A stretch of DNA of 64,000 nt from Paraburkholderia caffeinilytica. GTDB taxonomy: Bacteria > Pseudomonadota > Gammaproteobacteria > Burkholderiales > Burkholderiaceae. The stretch's first letter is position 1. Every line of letters begins with the position of its first letter. Both the position numbers and the translations under genes were made by a program. The DNA lies in contig NZ_CP031466.1 in NCBI RefSeq assembly GCF_003368325.1, positions 124,001-188,000 on the forward strand, given 5' to 3'. Shown one piece after another: positions 1 to 9,030 of the stretch. A model generated the notes under the pieces. The model saw only the letters and a program-made list of their open reading frames with translations, searched no databases and was not told the origin of the DNA.

Positions 1-459
1 ATGGTGAGTCCGTGTGGCCACGTGTCGATTCCCGTAGCAGCCGCGGCGCACGACCGGCCGGGTGTGCTCAATCAGAACGATGAGTTCATTCGTGATTACG
101 GAGGCGAAGGAATTCAGCACATCGCCCTGCTTACATCCGACATTGAAGACACGATTCAGAAGCTCAGTGCTGCTGGGATCGAGTTTATGGCCGCGCCATC
201 CCCGAGTTATTACGGGGGGATCGAGGCGCGTCTGCCGGGGCACGGTCTTGACATCAGCCGACTGGCGGAACGAGGCATTCTGGTCGACGGCAAGGGGCCG
301 CGGAAGATTCTGCTTCAACGTTTCACGAAGCGTCAGATTGGACCGGTCTTCTTCGAGATTATCGAACGCCGGGGCGAAGACGGCTTTGGCGAAGGCAATT
401 TCAAGGCGCTGTTCGAATCGCAGGAGAAGGACCAGCAGCAGCGCGGCTCGCTCAATTGA
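1..459 (+). CDS. hppD: 4-hydroxyphenylpyruvate dioxygenase, C-terminal part (5' end outside window)
   Basis: This is the C-terminal portion of 4-hydroxyphenylpyruvate dioxygenase, the tyrosine-catabolic enzyme that converts 4-hydroxyphenylpyruvate to homogentisate with a mononuclear iron. Reading frame 1 is open from the first base, and the first residues (SPCG, then a basic/IP stretch) fit the interior of the family, so the ATG at base 1 is probably internal. GEGIQHIAL carries an iron-ligand histidine and GPVFFEIIER the iron-ligand glutamate. The ending DGFGEGNFKALFES is the family's hallmark C-terminus. About 152 of roughly 350-380 residues are visible. The identification is secure; the start cannot be given. 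Confidence 0.93.
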   Translation: MVSPCGHVSIPVAAAAHDRPGVLNQNDEFIRDYGGEGIQHIALLTSDIEDTIQKLSAAGIEFMAAPSPSYYGGIEARLPGHGLDISRLAERGILVDGKGPRKILLQRFTKRQIGPVFFEIIERRGEDGFGEGNFKALFESQEKDQQQRGSLN

Positions 460-475
460 TTTAGGGAACAACGCC

Positions 476-631
476 ATGACAGAGCAGGACGTCCGGAACC
501 ACCTCCTTGCGCGATACAACGCATGGATGAATGCCATCGCGCAAAAAGACATCGATGCAATCGCGTCAATCTACGCGAGCGACGCCGTATATATGCCGCC
601 GGCACAGCCGCGAGACGCTGCCGATAGATAA
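476..631 (+). pseudogene. Truncated SnoaL-like (NTF2-fold/DUF4440) protein
   Basis: A 51-residue ORF starts 17 bases after hppD. Its sequence (YNAWMNAIAQKDIDAIASIYASDA) resembles the first helices of SnoaL-like/SgcJ-type NTF2-fold proteins, which are normally about 120-150 residues. It stops after SDAVYMPP, just where the first beta strands should begin, and nothing in the next 140 bases continues the fold in any frame. The sequence shows a short ORF with a family-typical N-terminus; that it is a decayed remnant is inference. It could also be expressed as a short peptide. Confidence 0.5.
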
Positions 632-770
632 ACCCAAAAATCAAAGCAATACAGTAACAAAAACTGGCTTGAGCTAGATACGATGGTGGAAAACGCTGCC
701 CTTAGGCCGCAACGCGGGTCTTTAACAACGGGCATCCATTCCCTTTCCAAACCAACCCTCAACGCTTCCT

Positions 771-1838
771 ATGCCACGCCCGATCGTTGCACAGATTCAT
801 CCCGCCGCAGTCAGCCACAACCTCTCCATCGTCAAGCAACGGGCACCGCGATCACGGGCCTGGGCCGTGGTCAAAGCCAATGCCTACGGACACGGAATCG
901 AGCGTGTTCTCCCGGCCCTCGCGAATGCCGACGGCATTGCATTGCTCGATCTCGACGAGGCAGTCCGCGTGCGCGAGTTGGGTTGGACCAAGCCGATCCT
1001 TCTTCTGGAAGGCGTGTTCAAGCCGGGTGACGTGCAAATCGCCCAGCAGTTCGATCTTTCCATGGCGGTACATTGCCGCGAACAACTCGATCTGTTGCGC
1101 CTGTCGCCGACACGTGAGCGCGTCAACGTGCATCTGAAGATGAACTCCGGGATGAATCGTCTCGGATTCCGGCCCGATGCGTACCGCGCCGCGTGGGAGC
1201 AGGCCCGATCGATTCCTGGCGTTGCCGACATCACGTTGATGAGCCATTTCGCGAATGCCGACGAGGGCGACGTGGCATGGCAGATGGATCGCTTCGATGC
1301 GGCGACTCAAGACATACCGGGCCAACGAAGCCTCGCGAATTCAGCGGCCGTTCTGTGGCATCCGCAGGCGCATCGCGACTGGGTGCGGCCAGGTGTGGTG
1401 CTGTACGGCGGTTCGCCCACGGGTCAGTCGCGCCACGTCGGCGACGTGGGTTTGCGCGCCTCGATGACACTGAGAAGCGAAGTGATCGGCGTGCAGTCGT
1501 TGTCGGCGCAGGAAACGGTAGGTTACGGCCGTGCCTTCGCCGCGAACCGTGACATGCGCATTGGTGTGGTCGCATGCGGGTATGCGGACGGATACCCGCG
1601 GCACGCGTCCACGGGCACGCCAATCGCGATCGACGGCGTCATGACGCAGGTGGTGGGCCGTGTTTCGATGGACATGCTCACGGTCGATTTGACGCCGTGC
1701 CCGCATGCGCAGATCGGTTCGACAGTCGAGCTGTGGGGCGAACAGGTCAGGATCGATGACGTCGCCCACGCTTGCGGGACGATCGGGTACGAACTGATGT
1801 GCGCCCTGGCAAAACGGGTACCCGTGCAAGTCGTCTGA
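771..1838 (+). CDS. alr: Alanine racemase
   Basis: A 355-residue PLP-dependent alanine racemase that interconverts L- and D-alanine, supplying D-alanine for peptidoglycan or degrading it for catabolism. The PLP lysine is K35 in [12 protein letters not shown]. The N-terminal TIM barrel includes [10 protein letters not shown] and MSHFANAD. The C-terminal beta domain has VGYGRAF, with the tyrosine that serves as second catalytic base, and [13 protein letters not shown]. Length is normal for the short Alr/DadX type. It stands alone: no dadA lies beside it, so the biosynthetic or catabolic role cannot be decided here. The ATG at 771 follows only a weak ribosome-binding site. Confidence 0.93.
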   Translation: MPRPIVAQIHPAAVSHNLSIVKQRAPRSRAWAVVKANAYGHGIERVLPALANADGIALLDLDEAVRVRELGWTKPILLLEGVFKPGDVQIAQQFDLSMAVHCREQLDLLRLSPTRERVNVHLKMNSGMNRLGFRPDAYRAAWEQARSIPGVADITLMSHFANADEGDVAWQMDRFDAATQDIPGQRSLANSAAVLWHPQAHRDWVRPGVVLYGGSPTGQSRHVGDVGLRASMTLRSEVIGVQSLSAQETVGYGRAFAANRDMRIGVVACGYADGYPRHASTGTPIAIDGVMTQVVGRVSMDMLTVDLTPCPHAQIGSTVELWGEQVRIDDVAHACGTIGYELMCALAKRVPVQVV

Positions 1839-2042
1839 ATGACCGCCTGTCTCGCCGGAGCGTGAAGCAATCCGCAAGGTTGCTCGCGTCTTCGGCCGGG
1901 AAGCGGCGTCACATTGCCTGCTGCACAGGCGTCATGGTGTCCGATGAGACAGCGCATCGCGCTGTACCGGACACTTTGTGTTTACGTAATAATCGCGAGG
2001 CGTATCCGATTCGATCCACTAACCATTGAAAATGCGCAGGTC

Positions 2043-3977
2043 ATGGCTTTCAGCGAACCAAGGTCTCCGTTTTTCAAATGGGTGGTGTCCTCCGCTCAGA
2101 ACCTGAGCGCCGACAATCGGCAAATATTGCTTGCCAACCTGTTCACGCGAACCGCATCGATCGTATTTGCGTCGATTTGCGAAATCAGTGTCTGTGCAAC
2201 CGCCTACTACCTCTATCCCAGAGCCCTTTACGCGTGGTGGGGCAGCGCCGTGGTCGCGCTGCTGATGACGCGTCTCGCGTTGATCTGGCTGTGCTGCCGG
2301 CGCAGTGCCCGCAACCTGCCGACGCCTACTTCCGCCTTTCTCTTTGCGAGTCTTCTCTGGGCGGTCTTATTCGGCTTTGGCACTTTTTTGTGCAATACCA
2401 GCGGAAATCAGACACTTTTTCTACTCGGAAACGTTTGCGCGGTGGGCGTGATCGGCGGATTGGCCGGACGCAACGCAGGCACGCCCCGGCTGGTGCTTCT
2501 CCAGATTTCCTTCATTCTCGGCCTGTTGGGCTGGGGGGCGGCGCTTTCTCCCGGCTCCGGCAAGCTCGTGCTGCTGTTTCAGGCACCGTTCTGCGCGGCG
2601 GGTTTCTTTACCGTGGCCTTGCGCAGCAATCGCGACACCGTTGCGCTGCTGTTGGCGCGCGAAAGCAGTCATCGGCTCGCTCACCATGACAGTCTCACTG
2701 GCCTGCCCAACCGCACGCGCATTACCGAGCTTCTGCTGGAGCGCACCGCAGCGGGCTTGTTGCGGCTGAATCATCGATTCGCGGTTCTACTGATCGACCT
2801 CGACGGCTTCAAGGCGATCAATGACAGCCTGGGCCATGCCGCCGGCGATCAGATCCTTCAGGAGGCCGCGATTCGGTTGCGTGAAGTACTGCCGGCGGGC
2901 GATCTGGTCGGACGCCTGGCCGGCGACGAGTTCGTCGCGATTACCGACGGCACGGCGTTGACGCGCGACGTCCCTTTGCTGGCAGACCGTATCGTCAAAG
3001 CGCTGGCGCGTCCTTTCACTCTCAGCGAGGCGTTGGTGCATATCGGCGGGAGCGTGGGTGTCTCGCTCTATCCCGAGCACGCAAAGACGGGGCCACAATT
3101 GCTGATCTGCGCGGACCGTGCGTTGTATGCGGTCAAACGCAGCGGCAAAAGCGCCTTCGCTATCTTCGATGCCGTCAGGCACGCATCGGACGAAAGCTTG
3201 AGCCTCCTGCGAAGCGATCTGGAAGGCGCGATGCAGACTTACCGGGATTTGCGCATGGAGTACCAGCCGATCGTCGATCTCGCCGACGATACGATTTCCG
3301 GCCGCGAGGCGCTGCTTCGCTGGACGCACCCAACTCGCGGCGAGCTCTCTCCCTCCGCATTTATTCCCACCGCCGAACGTACGGGTCTCATCCTCGCACT
3401 CGGCGAGTGGGCGCTGCTGCAGTCCTGCACGGAAGCCGCCACGTGGCGTGACGCGGTGAGCGTTGCCGTGAATGTTTCGCCGGTGCAATTGCGGGAGGAG
3501 TCGTTCGCGTCGACGGTTGCCGCGATTCTCGGCAAGACGGGATTGCCGCCGGCGCGTCTGAATATCGAAGTCACGGAAACGGTGTTGTTGAGTGACGATA
3601 TCGTTACCCGGCACAACGTCGAAAAGCTTCGCGCGCTGGGAATCGGCCTCGCGCTCGACGACTTCGGCACGGGGTTCTCAACCATGTCGACGCTCGTGCG
3701 CTTCTCGTTCGACAAGCTCAAGATCGACAGTTCGTTCGTGAAAGAGTCCGTGCGTCGGCGCGAATCGGCGGCGGTGGTTCGCGGGATCGTGGCGTTGGCG
3801 CGGGAAATCGGCATGCCGACCACGGCGGAAGGCATCGAGACGCAGGAACAACTGAATTTTGTGCGCGTCTGCGGATGCACGCATGCTCAAGGTTTTCTTC
3901 TGGGCAAGCCGGTCCGGGGCGAAGAGATCCCACACCTCGAAAAAAGGCTTGCAGTGCATTCCGCGGATAAGGCTTGA
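2043..3977 (+). CDS. Membrane GGDEF-EAL cyclic-di-GMP protein
   Basis: A 644-residue integral-membrane protein joining a diguanylate cyclase-like domain to a c-di-GMP phosphodiesterase-like domain. About five or six hydrophobic segments occupy residues 30-195. The GGDEF domain follows (HHDSLTGLPNRT, LLIDLDGFKAIND) with the signature changed to AGDEF near residue 292. The RxxD inhibitory site is absent, because PAGD stands where it would be. The EAL domain is complete in its main motifs: REALLRW near 422, NVSPVQL, IEVTET, LDDFGTGFS, LKIDSSFV, AEGIET and QGFLLGKP. The frame is open to 1914, but the ATG at 2043 is preferred because the upstream part has no domain content. Net phosphodiesterase activity is the likelier inference, since the EAL side is intact and the cyclase signature is altered. 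Confidence 0.9.
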   Translation: MAFSEPRSPFFKWVVSSAQNLSADNRQILLANLFTRTASIVFASICEISVCATAYYLYPRALYAWWGSAVVALLMTRLALIWLCCRRSARNLPTPTSAFLFASLLWAVLFGFGTFLCNTSGNQTLFLLGNVCAVGVIGGLAGRNAGTPRLVLLQISFILGLLGWGAALSPGSGKLVLLFQAPFCAAGFFTVALRSNRDTVALLLARESSHRLAHHDSLTGLPNRTRITELLLERTAAGLLRLNHRFAVLLIDLDGFKAINDSLGHAAGDQILQEAAIRLREVLPAGDLVGRLAGDEFVAITDGTALTRDVPLLADRIVKALARPFTLSEALVHIGGSVGVSLYPEHAKTGPQLLICADRALYAVKRSGKSAFAIFDAVRHASDESLSLLRSDLEGAMQTYRDLRMEYQPIVDLADDTISGREALLRWTHPTRGELSPSAFIPTAERTGLILALGEWALLQSCTEAATWRDAVSVAVNVSPVQLREESFASTVAAILGKTGLPPARLNIEVTETVLLSDDIVTRHNVEKLRALGIGLALDDFGTGFSTMSTLVRFSFDKLKIDSSFVKESVRRRESAAVVRGIVALAREIGMPTTAEGIETQEQLNFVRVCGCTHAQGFLLGKPVRGEEIPHLEKRLAVHSADKA

Positions 3978-4043
3978 GAGATATTCCCGGGCGGCGGCAA
4001 GCAATCGAACCAGGAATCCATTGCCGCGGCGTTGCCCGGCCGG

Positions 4044-4838
4044 TTACGCGGCAGCGTGCCGCGATCCTCTGCGCGTGCCGTTCGTTGCGGTTTTGGCATG
4101 CCCAAGATAGGCGTCGCGCAACACATCCAGCTCCAGCAACGCGTCGGCGTTCCCATGCGCGACCACGCGGCCGCCTTCGAGTACATATCCAGACTGCGCA
4201 TACCGCAGCGCGATCGCCGCATTCTGCTCCGCCAGCAGGAAGCTGACGCCGTCGTCGCGATTGAGGGTAGCCACCGTCTCGAAGATTTCTTCGACGACTT
4301 GCGGGGCGAGCCCCATCGACGGTTCGTCGAGCAATACCAGCGAAGGCCGCGCCATCAGCGCGCGGCCGATCGCAACCATTTGCTGTTCTCCACCGGACGT
4401 GTAGCCCGCGAGCGCCTGACGACGTTCCCTGAGTCGCGGAAACGTCGCATAGATACGTTCGAGATCCGCCTGCAGATCAGCGCGGGCAGGCCGCCGCACA
4501 AAAGCGCCGAGCCGCAGATTCTCTTCGACGGACAAATGCGCAAAGCAACGCCGTCCCTCCAGCACCTGGACGAGTCCACGTTCAGCGAGCGTCCACGGGT
4601 CCACGTCGGTAATCGTGTCGCCGCGATACGCGATGCGTCCCGACGTCAGTTCGCCCCTTTCCGCACGTATCAGGCTCGAGATGGCCTTGAGCGTGGTGGT
4701 TTTGCCCGCGCCATTGCCACCCAGCAGGGCGACGATCGCGCCGGACGGCACCATCAATGAAACGCCGCGCAATGCCGGAATGAGCTGGCTATACGTCACG
4801 GCAATGTCTTCGACCTGCAGGATCGGGGCGACGCTCAT
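4044..4838 (-). CDS. livF: ABC transporter ATP-binding protein, LivF type
   Basis: A 264-residue ATPase of the branched-chain amino-acid (HAAT) ABC family. Walker A is GGNGAGKTT, the signature is TSGGEQQMVAIGRALM and Walker B is LVLLDEPSMGLAP, all typical of LivF. The ATG at 4838 is chosen because family homology begins there and it lies two bases after the stop of the upstream solute-binding gene; the frame itself is open further. It is the last gene of the operon that begins at msuE. LivF normally pairs with LivG (8233-9027) to power the LivH/LivM permeases. The context points to an organosulfur ligand rather than leucine; that is inference from operon position. Confidence 0.92.
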   Translation of the reverse strand: MSVAPILQVEDIAVTYSQLIPALRGVSLMVPSGAIVALLGGNGAGKTTTLKAISSLIRAERGELTSGRIAYRGDTITDVDPWTLAERGLVQVLEGRRCFAHLSVEENLRLGAFVRRPARADLQADLERIYATFPRLRERRQALAGYTSGGEQQMVAIGRALMARPSLVLLDEPSMGLAPQVVEEIFETVATLNRDDGVSFLLAEQNAAIALRYAQSGYVLEGGRVVAHGNADALLELDVLRDAYLGHAKTATNGTRRGSRHAAA

Positions 4839-4840
4839 GT

Positions 4841-6199
4841 TCAGAGATCCTTGCTGCAATCGCGTGGCGTAATGCCCTTTTCCCTGGCATACGCGTTCGC
4901 CGACTTCTCGATGATCGGGCGCAACAGCGTGCGATCCGCCTGAACCCAGCCGCTGATGACCTTCCATTGCTGGCCGTCCCATTGCTGGAAGCGCACGGCG
5001 CCACCGCCTTCATGATCGGAGCACGACAGCTTCAGCGGTTGAACGAGGCCGTACGCGCCCAACTGCTTCAGACGCGCATCGTCGAGATTCAAATGCTCGA
5101 AACCCCAGCGTACCTGTTCGCCCGTCAGCGGTTTGTTGCCATACCTGGCTTGAGCCACGCGCAACGCTTCGACATTGAGAATGCCGTTGACCACGCCCAG
5201 GTTGTAGTACACCGTACCGAAGCGCGCCGGGTCTTTCAGATTGCCGTTGCCGGGTTTGATCACATATTGATCGATCGCCTGAAGTACCGGAAAGTCGGTT
5301 CCCGACGGATGCGTGGTGATCGAAATGAAACCCTTTGCGGCGTCGCCTGCCGGACGCGCATCCTCCTCCGAATTGCTCCAGATGTTCCCGATAATATGAT
5401 TCGCCGGGAAGCCCACCTTCTGCGCCGACTTCAACGCGACCGGATTCATCACGCCCCAGCCGCGCAGAATCACCCAGTCCGGATTGATCCGGTGGATGGT
5501 GAGCCACTGCGAGCCCTGCTCGTTACCCGGATGCGGAACTTCGATCTGCGTGAGTTCGAAACCATACTTTTTGGAGAGTGCATCAAGCACGGGAATCGTT
5601 TCGCGGCCATAAGGAGACCCGTGGTAGAGCACCACGATCTTCTTGCCCTTGAGCTGATTCAGCCCGCCTGACTGCTGGCCGATGTAATTGACGATCGCCG
5701 AGACTTCGCTATACGGGTTGAGTTGAAGCGGAAACACATACGGAAACACCGCGCCGTCCGTGGAATCCGTGCGGCCGTGATTGATCGTGACCAGCGGAAT
5801 CTTGTCGACGGTCGACCGGTCGAGCGTCGCATAGGCGATCCCGACCGAGAGCGGATTCGTTGCTGCAGCCGGCGCGCCGTTCAGACCACCCTTGAGCCGC
5901 TCATAGCATTCCACGCCCTTTTCCACGACGTATTCGGTTTCGCATTCGCTCCACGTCAGCTTGACCCCATTGACGCCGCCATCGCGCTTGTTGATGAGGT
6001 TCATATAGTCGATAAAGCCGCCGAAGAAGCCACTGCCGCCCGCCGCATACGGTCCGACGCGATAGCTTTGCAGCGGGAAGTATTCTTCACCCGCAGCCTG
6101 CGCGGTGGGCGCGAACGCGGCGGTGAGGGCAAGCATCAGGCTAGCGGCGGTGACGCGCGAGAGCGTCCCACGCCTTTTTAAAGAGTCGATGAAATTCAT
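4841..6199 (-). CDS. ABC transporter substrate-binding protein, branched-chain amino-acid family
   Basis: A 452-residue periplasmic type-I binding protein (Peripla_BP_6/LivK-like). It has a Sec signal peptide with a basic start and a hydrophobic core ending near AAFAPTAQA (about residue 35). The mature part starts with FPLQSYRVGPYAAGGSGFFGG and includes GKKIVVLYHGSPYGRET, typical of the hinge region of these proteins. It is longer than classical LivK (about 370), like members that bind amides, urea or aromatic compounds. It sits between livM (62 bases upstream) and livF (2 bases downstream) in the sfn operon, so it should set the transporter's specificity. The ligand is unknown; sulfones, sulfonates or related small organosulfur compounds are the inference. 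Confidence 0.88.
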   Translation of the reverse strand: MNFIDSLKRRGTLSRVTAASLMLALTAAFAPTAQAAGEEYFPLQSYRVGPYAAGGSGFFGGFIDYMNLINKRDGGVNGVKLTWSECETEYVVEKGVECYERLKGGLNGAPAAATNPLSVGIAYATLDRSTVDKIPLVTINHGRTDSTDGAVFPYVFPLQLNPYSEVSAIVNYIGQQSGGLNQLKGKKIVVLYHGSPYGRETIPVLDALSKKYGFELTQIEVPHPGNEQGSQWLTIHRINPDWVILRGWGVMNPVALKSAQKVGFPANHIIGNIWSNSEEDARPAGDAAKGFISITTHPSGTDFPVLQAIDQYVIKPGNGNLKDPARFGTVYYNLGVVNGILNVEALRVAQARYGNKPLTGEQVRWGFEHLNLDDARLKQLGAYGLVQPLKLSCSDHEGGGAVRFQQWDGQQWKVISGWVQADRTLLRPIIEKSANAYAREKGITPRDCSKDL

Positions 6200-6261
6200 G
6201 CTGGATAGACCTTGAATGGATGGATAAGCGGTGGTTTAAAGAGCGATGGAAAAAAGCGAAG

Positions 6262-7341
6262 TCACGCGCGCAGCGGCCAGTCGCGCAGACGATTTCGCGC
6301 GGTCTGAACCAGTCTTGCGAGGCCGTCCGGTTCCTTGATGAGAAAAACGATGATCAACGTGCCGAAGAGGATCTTCTGCAGGTTCTGCAATTGACCGGCT
6401 TCGATACCGACGCTGGCAAGCGCGCCCGCCGCATGCGAGAGAAGAATGGGCAGCAGCACGATGAACGCCGCGCCGAGAAAATTCCCGCCGATGCTCCCCA
6501 TGCCGCCGATGATGATGATGAACAACACCTGAAACGACAGATTGAGATCGAAGCCGTGCGGCTCGACCGTGCCCAGATAAGCAAATGCCCACAACGCGCC
6601 CGCAATGCCGATCACGAATGAACTCAGCGCGAATGCGAGCAACTTGGTGCGGCCGGTCGGGATGCCGATCACCCGCGCAGCCGTGTCCATGTCGCGCACG
6701 GCCATCCAGCGTCGGCCGAGTTCACTGCGCACGAGGCGAGTCGCAAGCATGAACAGGACGGTGGTGACGCCGAGTACGAGCAGATAGCGCGCGGCCGGCG
6801 TGTCGATTTTCCAGCCGAACGCCGTGAGACGTGGCGCGCTGAGTACGCCCGAGGTGTCGTCGTTGGAAAACCAGCTGACTCGCGTGAAGATCCATTCGAC
6901 AAGGAACTGCGCGGCCAGCGTCGAGACGATCAGGTAAAAGCCTTTGATACGCAGACTCGGCAAACCGAACACGGCGCCCACCGCGGCCGTGATCAATCCC
7001 CCGAGCAGGAGATCGACGACGAGCGGCAAGCCTGGCACCCGCACCATGAGGTTATAGGTGGCATAGGCGCCGACCGACATGAACGCCGCGGAGCCGAGCG
7101 AGAGTTGGCCGGCATAGCCCGTGACCAGGTTCAGCCCGAGTCCTGCGAGCGACAACACGAGGAACGGAATCAGAATCGCATTGAGCCAGTAGTCGTTGCC
7201 GAGGAGCGGTACGGCGATGAACGCGATCAACGCGAGAATCGCCGAGAGCCATAACTTCAGCAGCGGCATTCGCAGCGGGTACGGTTTGAATGTGGACGGC
7301 ACATTCAACGTGGGGCGGGAAGACGACATAGCCGGCCTCAT
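6262..7341 (-). CDS. livM: Branched-chain amino-acid-type ABC permease, LivM
   Basis: A 359-residue inner-membrane permease with about nine or ten hydrophobic segments. LNLVTGYAGQLSLGSAAF is the family signature and FIIIIGGMGSIGGNFLGA is the cytoplasmic loop that contacts the ATPases. Its ATG overlaps the livH stop as ATGA, showing translational coupling. It forms the translocation pore with LivH. Family identity is clear; the substrate within this sulfur-linked operon is inferred from context. Confidence 0.93.
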   Translation of the reverse strand: MRPAMSSSRPTLNVPSTFKPYPLRMPLLKLWLSAILALIAFIAVPLLGNDYWLNAILIPFLVLSLAGLGLNLVTGYAGQLSLGSAAFMSVGAYATYNLMVRVPGLPLVVDLLLGGLITAAVGAVFGLPSLRIKGFYLIVSTLAAQFLVEWIFTRVSWFSNDDTSGVLSAPRLTAFGWKIDTPAARYLLVLGVTTVLFMLATRLVRSELGRRWMAVRDMDTAARVIGIPTGRTKLLAFALSSFVIGIAGALWAFAYLGTVEPHGFDLNLSFQVLFIIIIGGMGSIGGNFLGAAFIVLLPILLSHAAGALASVGIEAGQLQNLQKILFGTLIIVFLIKEPDGLARLVQTARNRLRDWPLRA

Positions 7342-8219
7342 ACGCGTTCAATGGCGGGTTCGCCGAACAGACCGACAGGCCGCGCGAGCAGGAACAGCAT
7401 GGCGAGCAGATAGGGAAACCAGTTTTCGATGCCGCCGCCGAGCAGGCTGCCCACATAGACCTCGGCAAGCTTCTCCGATGCGCCAATCAGCAGGCCGCCG
7501 GCAATCGCCCCGCCAATCGACGAAAATCCGCCGATGATCAGCACCGGCAGCGCCTTCAGCACCACCAGCGACAGCGAGAACTGCACGCCGAGCCGTGCGC
7601 CCCACAGGAGTCCCGCCACGAGGCTGACAAAGCCGGCCAGCGCCCACACGATGGCCCACACGCGCGGCAGCCGTATGCCGATGGCGAGAGCGGCAAGCGG
7701 ATCGTCCGCGACTGCGCGCAGCGACAGCCCGAGCCGCGTGCGCTGGGTCAGAAGCGACAGGCCGATCACCAGCACGCCGGCGCTTGCCGCGGCAAAGACG
7801 TCGAACTGGCTGATCATCACGCCGGCCACGTTCAGCGGTTTGTCGTCGATGCCGAGATCCAGGCCGTGCACCTGGGCGCCCCAGAATAATTGCGCGGCGC
7901 CTTCGAGAATGAAGCTCAAGCCGAGCGTCGCCATGAACAGCACAATGGGTGGCCGGTTCACCAGCGGCCGCAAAACGAGCCGGCCGATCAGCAACGCAAT
8001 CAGCACCAGGGCAGCCAGCGTGATGCCGAATGCAAGCACGGCATTCACATGCCGCTCGACGAGGCTCACGTACGTGAGCGCGCCGAACAGCACCATCGAA
8101 CCCTGCGCGAAATTGAACACGCCGGACGCTTTGTAGATCAGCACGAAGCCAATCGCGACCATCGAATACATCACGCCCGCCAGCAGTCCGCCGACGAGTA
8201 CTTCGAGGAAGAATCCCAT
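7338..8219 (-). CDS. livH: Branched-chain amino-acid-type ABC permease, LivH
   Basis: A 293-residue inner-membrane permease with about eight hydrophobic segments. The start MGFFLEVLVGGLLAGVMYS and the motif GVFNFAQGSMVLFGA are typical of LivH, as is the loop LIIGGFSSIGGAIAGG. The frame could begin three codons earlier at a TTG, but the ATG at 8219 fits the family and leaves 13 bases after livG. The gene overlaps livM by 4 bases at its 3' end. It works with LivM, LivG, LivF and the binding protein of the same operon. Confidence 0.92.
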   Translation of the reverse strand: MGFFLEVLVGGLLAGVMYSMVAIGFVLIYKASGVFNFAQGSMVLFGALTYVSLVERHVNAVLAFGITLAALVLIALLIGRLVLRPLVNRPPIVLFMATLGLSFILEGAAQLFWGAQVHGLDLGIDDKPLNVAGVMISQFDVFAAASAGVLVIGLSLLTQRTRLGLSLRAVADDPLAALAIGIRLPRVWAIVWALAGFVSLVAGLLWGARLGVQFSLSLVVLKALPVLIIGGFSSIGGAIAGGLLIGASEKLAEVYVGSLLGGGIENWFPYLLAMLFLLARPVGLFGEPAIERV

Positions 8220-8232
8220 AGTGTTCAATCTC

Positions 8233-9027
8233 TCAATGACGGGTGCCGAGATACGCGGCCAGCACGTCCGGGTTGGTGCGCACGTCAGCGGGGGCGCCGT
8301 CGGCGATCTTCTTGCCGTAATCGAGCACCACCACGTGATCCGACAGGTCCATCACCACGCCGATGTCGTGCTCGATGAGTACGACGGTCACGCCGAATTG
8401 CGTGTTGGCGTCGCGCACATAGCCGGCCATCGCGCGTTTTTCGTCTGCGTTCATGCCGGCCATCGGCTCGTCGAGTAGTAAAAGGCGCGGCTCGGCGGCG
8501 AGGGCGCGGGCCAGCTCGACGCGCTTTTGCACGCCGTACGGCAGGGTGCCGACGGTGGTATGCCGATAGCGCTGCAGATCGAGCGCTTCGATCACCACCT
8601 CCGCGTAGCGGCGTTGCGCCGTCTCATCGTTGCGTGCGCGGCCCATGTTCAATGTCTGTTCAAGCCACGTGCTGCGCCGATGCAGATTGCGGCCGGTGAG
8701 CACGTTGTCCAGCACGCTCATGCGGCGAAACAGCGCGATGTTCTGAAACGTGCGGGCGATGCCGCTGTGCGCCGCGTGATACGGATTCATACGCCGATAG
8801 ACATGGCCGTCGAAATGCACGCTGCCTTGCTGCGGCTGGTAGACGCCGTTGATCACGTTGAGCAGCGAGCTTTTGCCGGCGCCGTTCGGGCCGATCAGCG
8901 CGCAGATTTCACCTGTGCGCACGGCGAAGCTGATGTCGGTGATCGCTTTCACGCCTTTGAACGACAGCGAGATATGGTCGAGTGAGAGCAACGCGTTTGA
9001 GAACGAAGTCATTGAACGTTGGGTCAT
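8233..9027 (-). CDS. livG: ABC transporter ATP-binding protein, LivG type
   Basis: A 264-residue ATPase with Walker A GPNGAGKSS, LivG-type signature LPYGVQKRVELARAL, Walker B LLLLDEPMAGMN and the LivG extension ending in DVLAAYLG. The ATG at 9027 lies 3 bases after the stop of the AMP-binding-like gene; a second in-frame ATG at 9012 is also possible. It is the first transporter gene of the operon and directly follows the sulfone-degradation genes. Confidence 0.92.
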   Translation of the reverse strand: MTQRSMTSFSNALLSLDHISLSFKGVKAITDISFAVRTGEICALIGPNGAGKSSLLNVINGVYQPQQGSVHFDGHVYRRMNPYHAAHSGIARTFQNIALFRRMSVLDNVLTGRNLHRRSTWLEQTLNMGRARNDETAQRRYAEVVIEALDLQRYRHTTVGTLPYGVQKRVELARALAAEPRLLLLDEPMAGMNADEKRAMAGYVRDANTQFGVTVVLIEHDIGVVMDLSDHVVVLDYGKKIADGAPADVRTNPDVLAAYLGTRH

Positions 9028-9030
9028 GCA

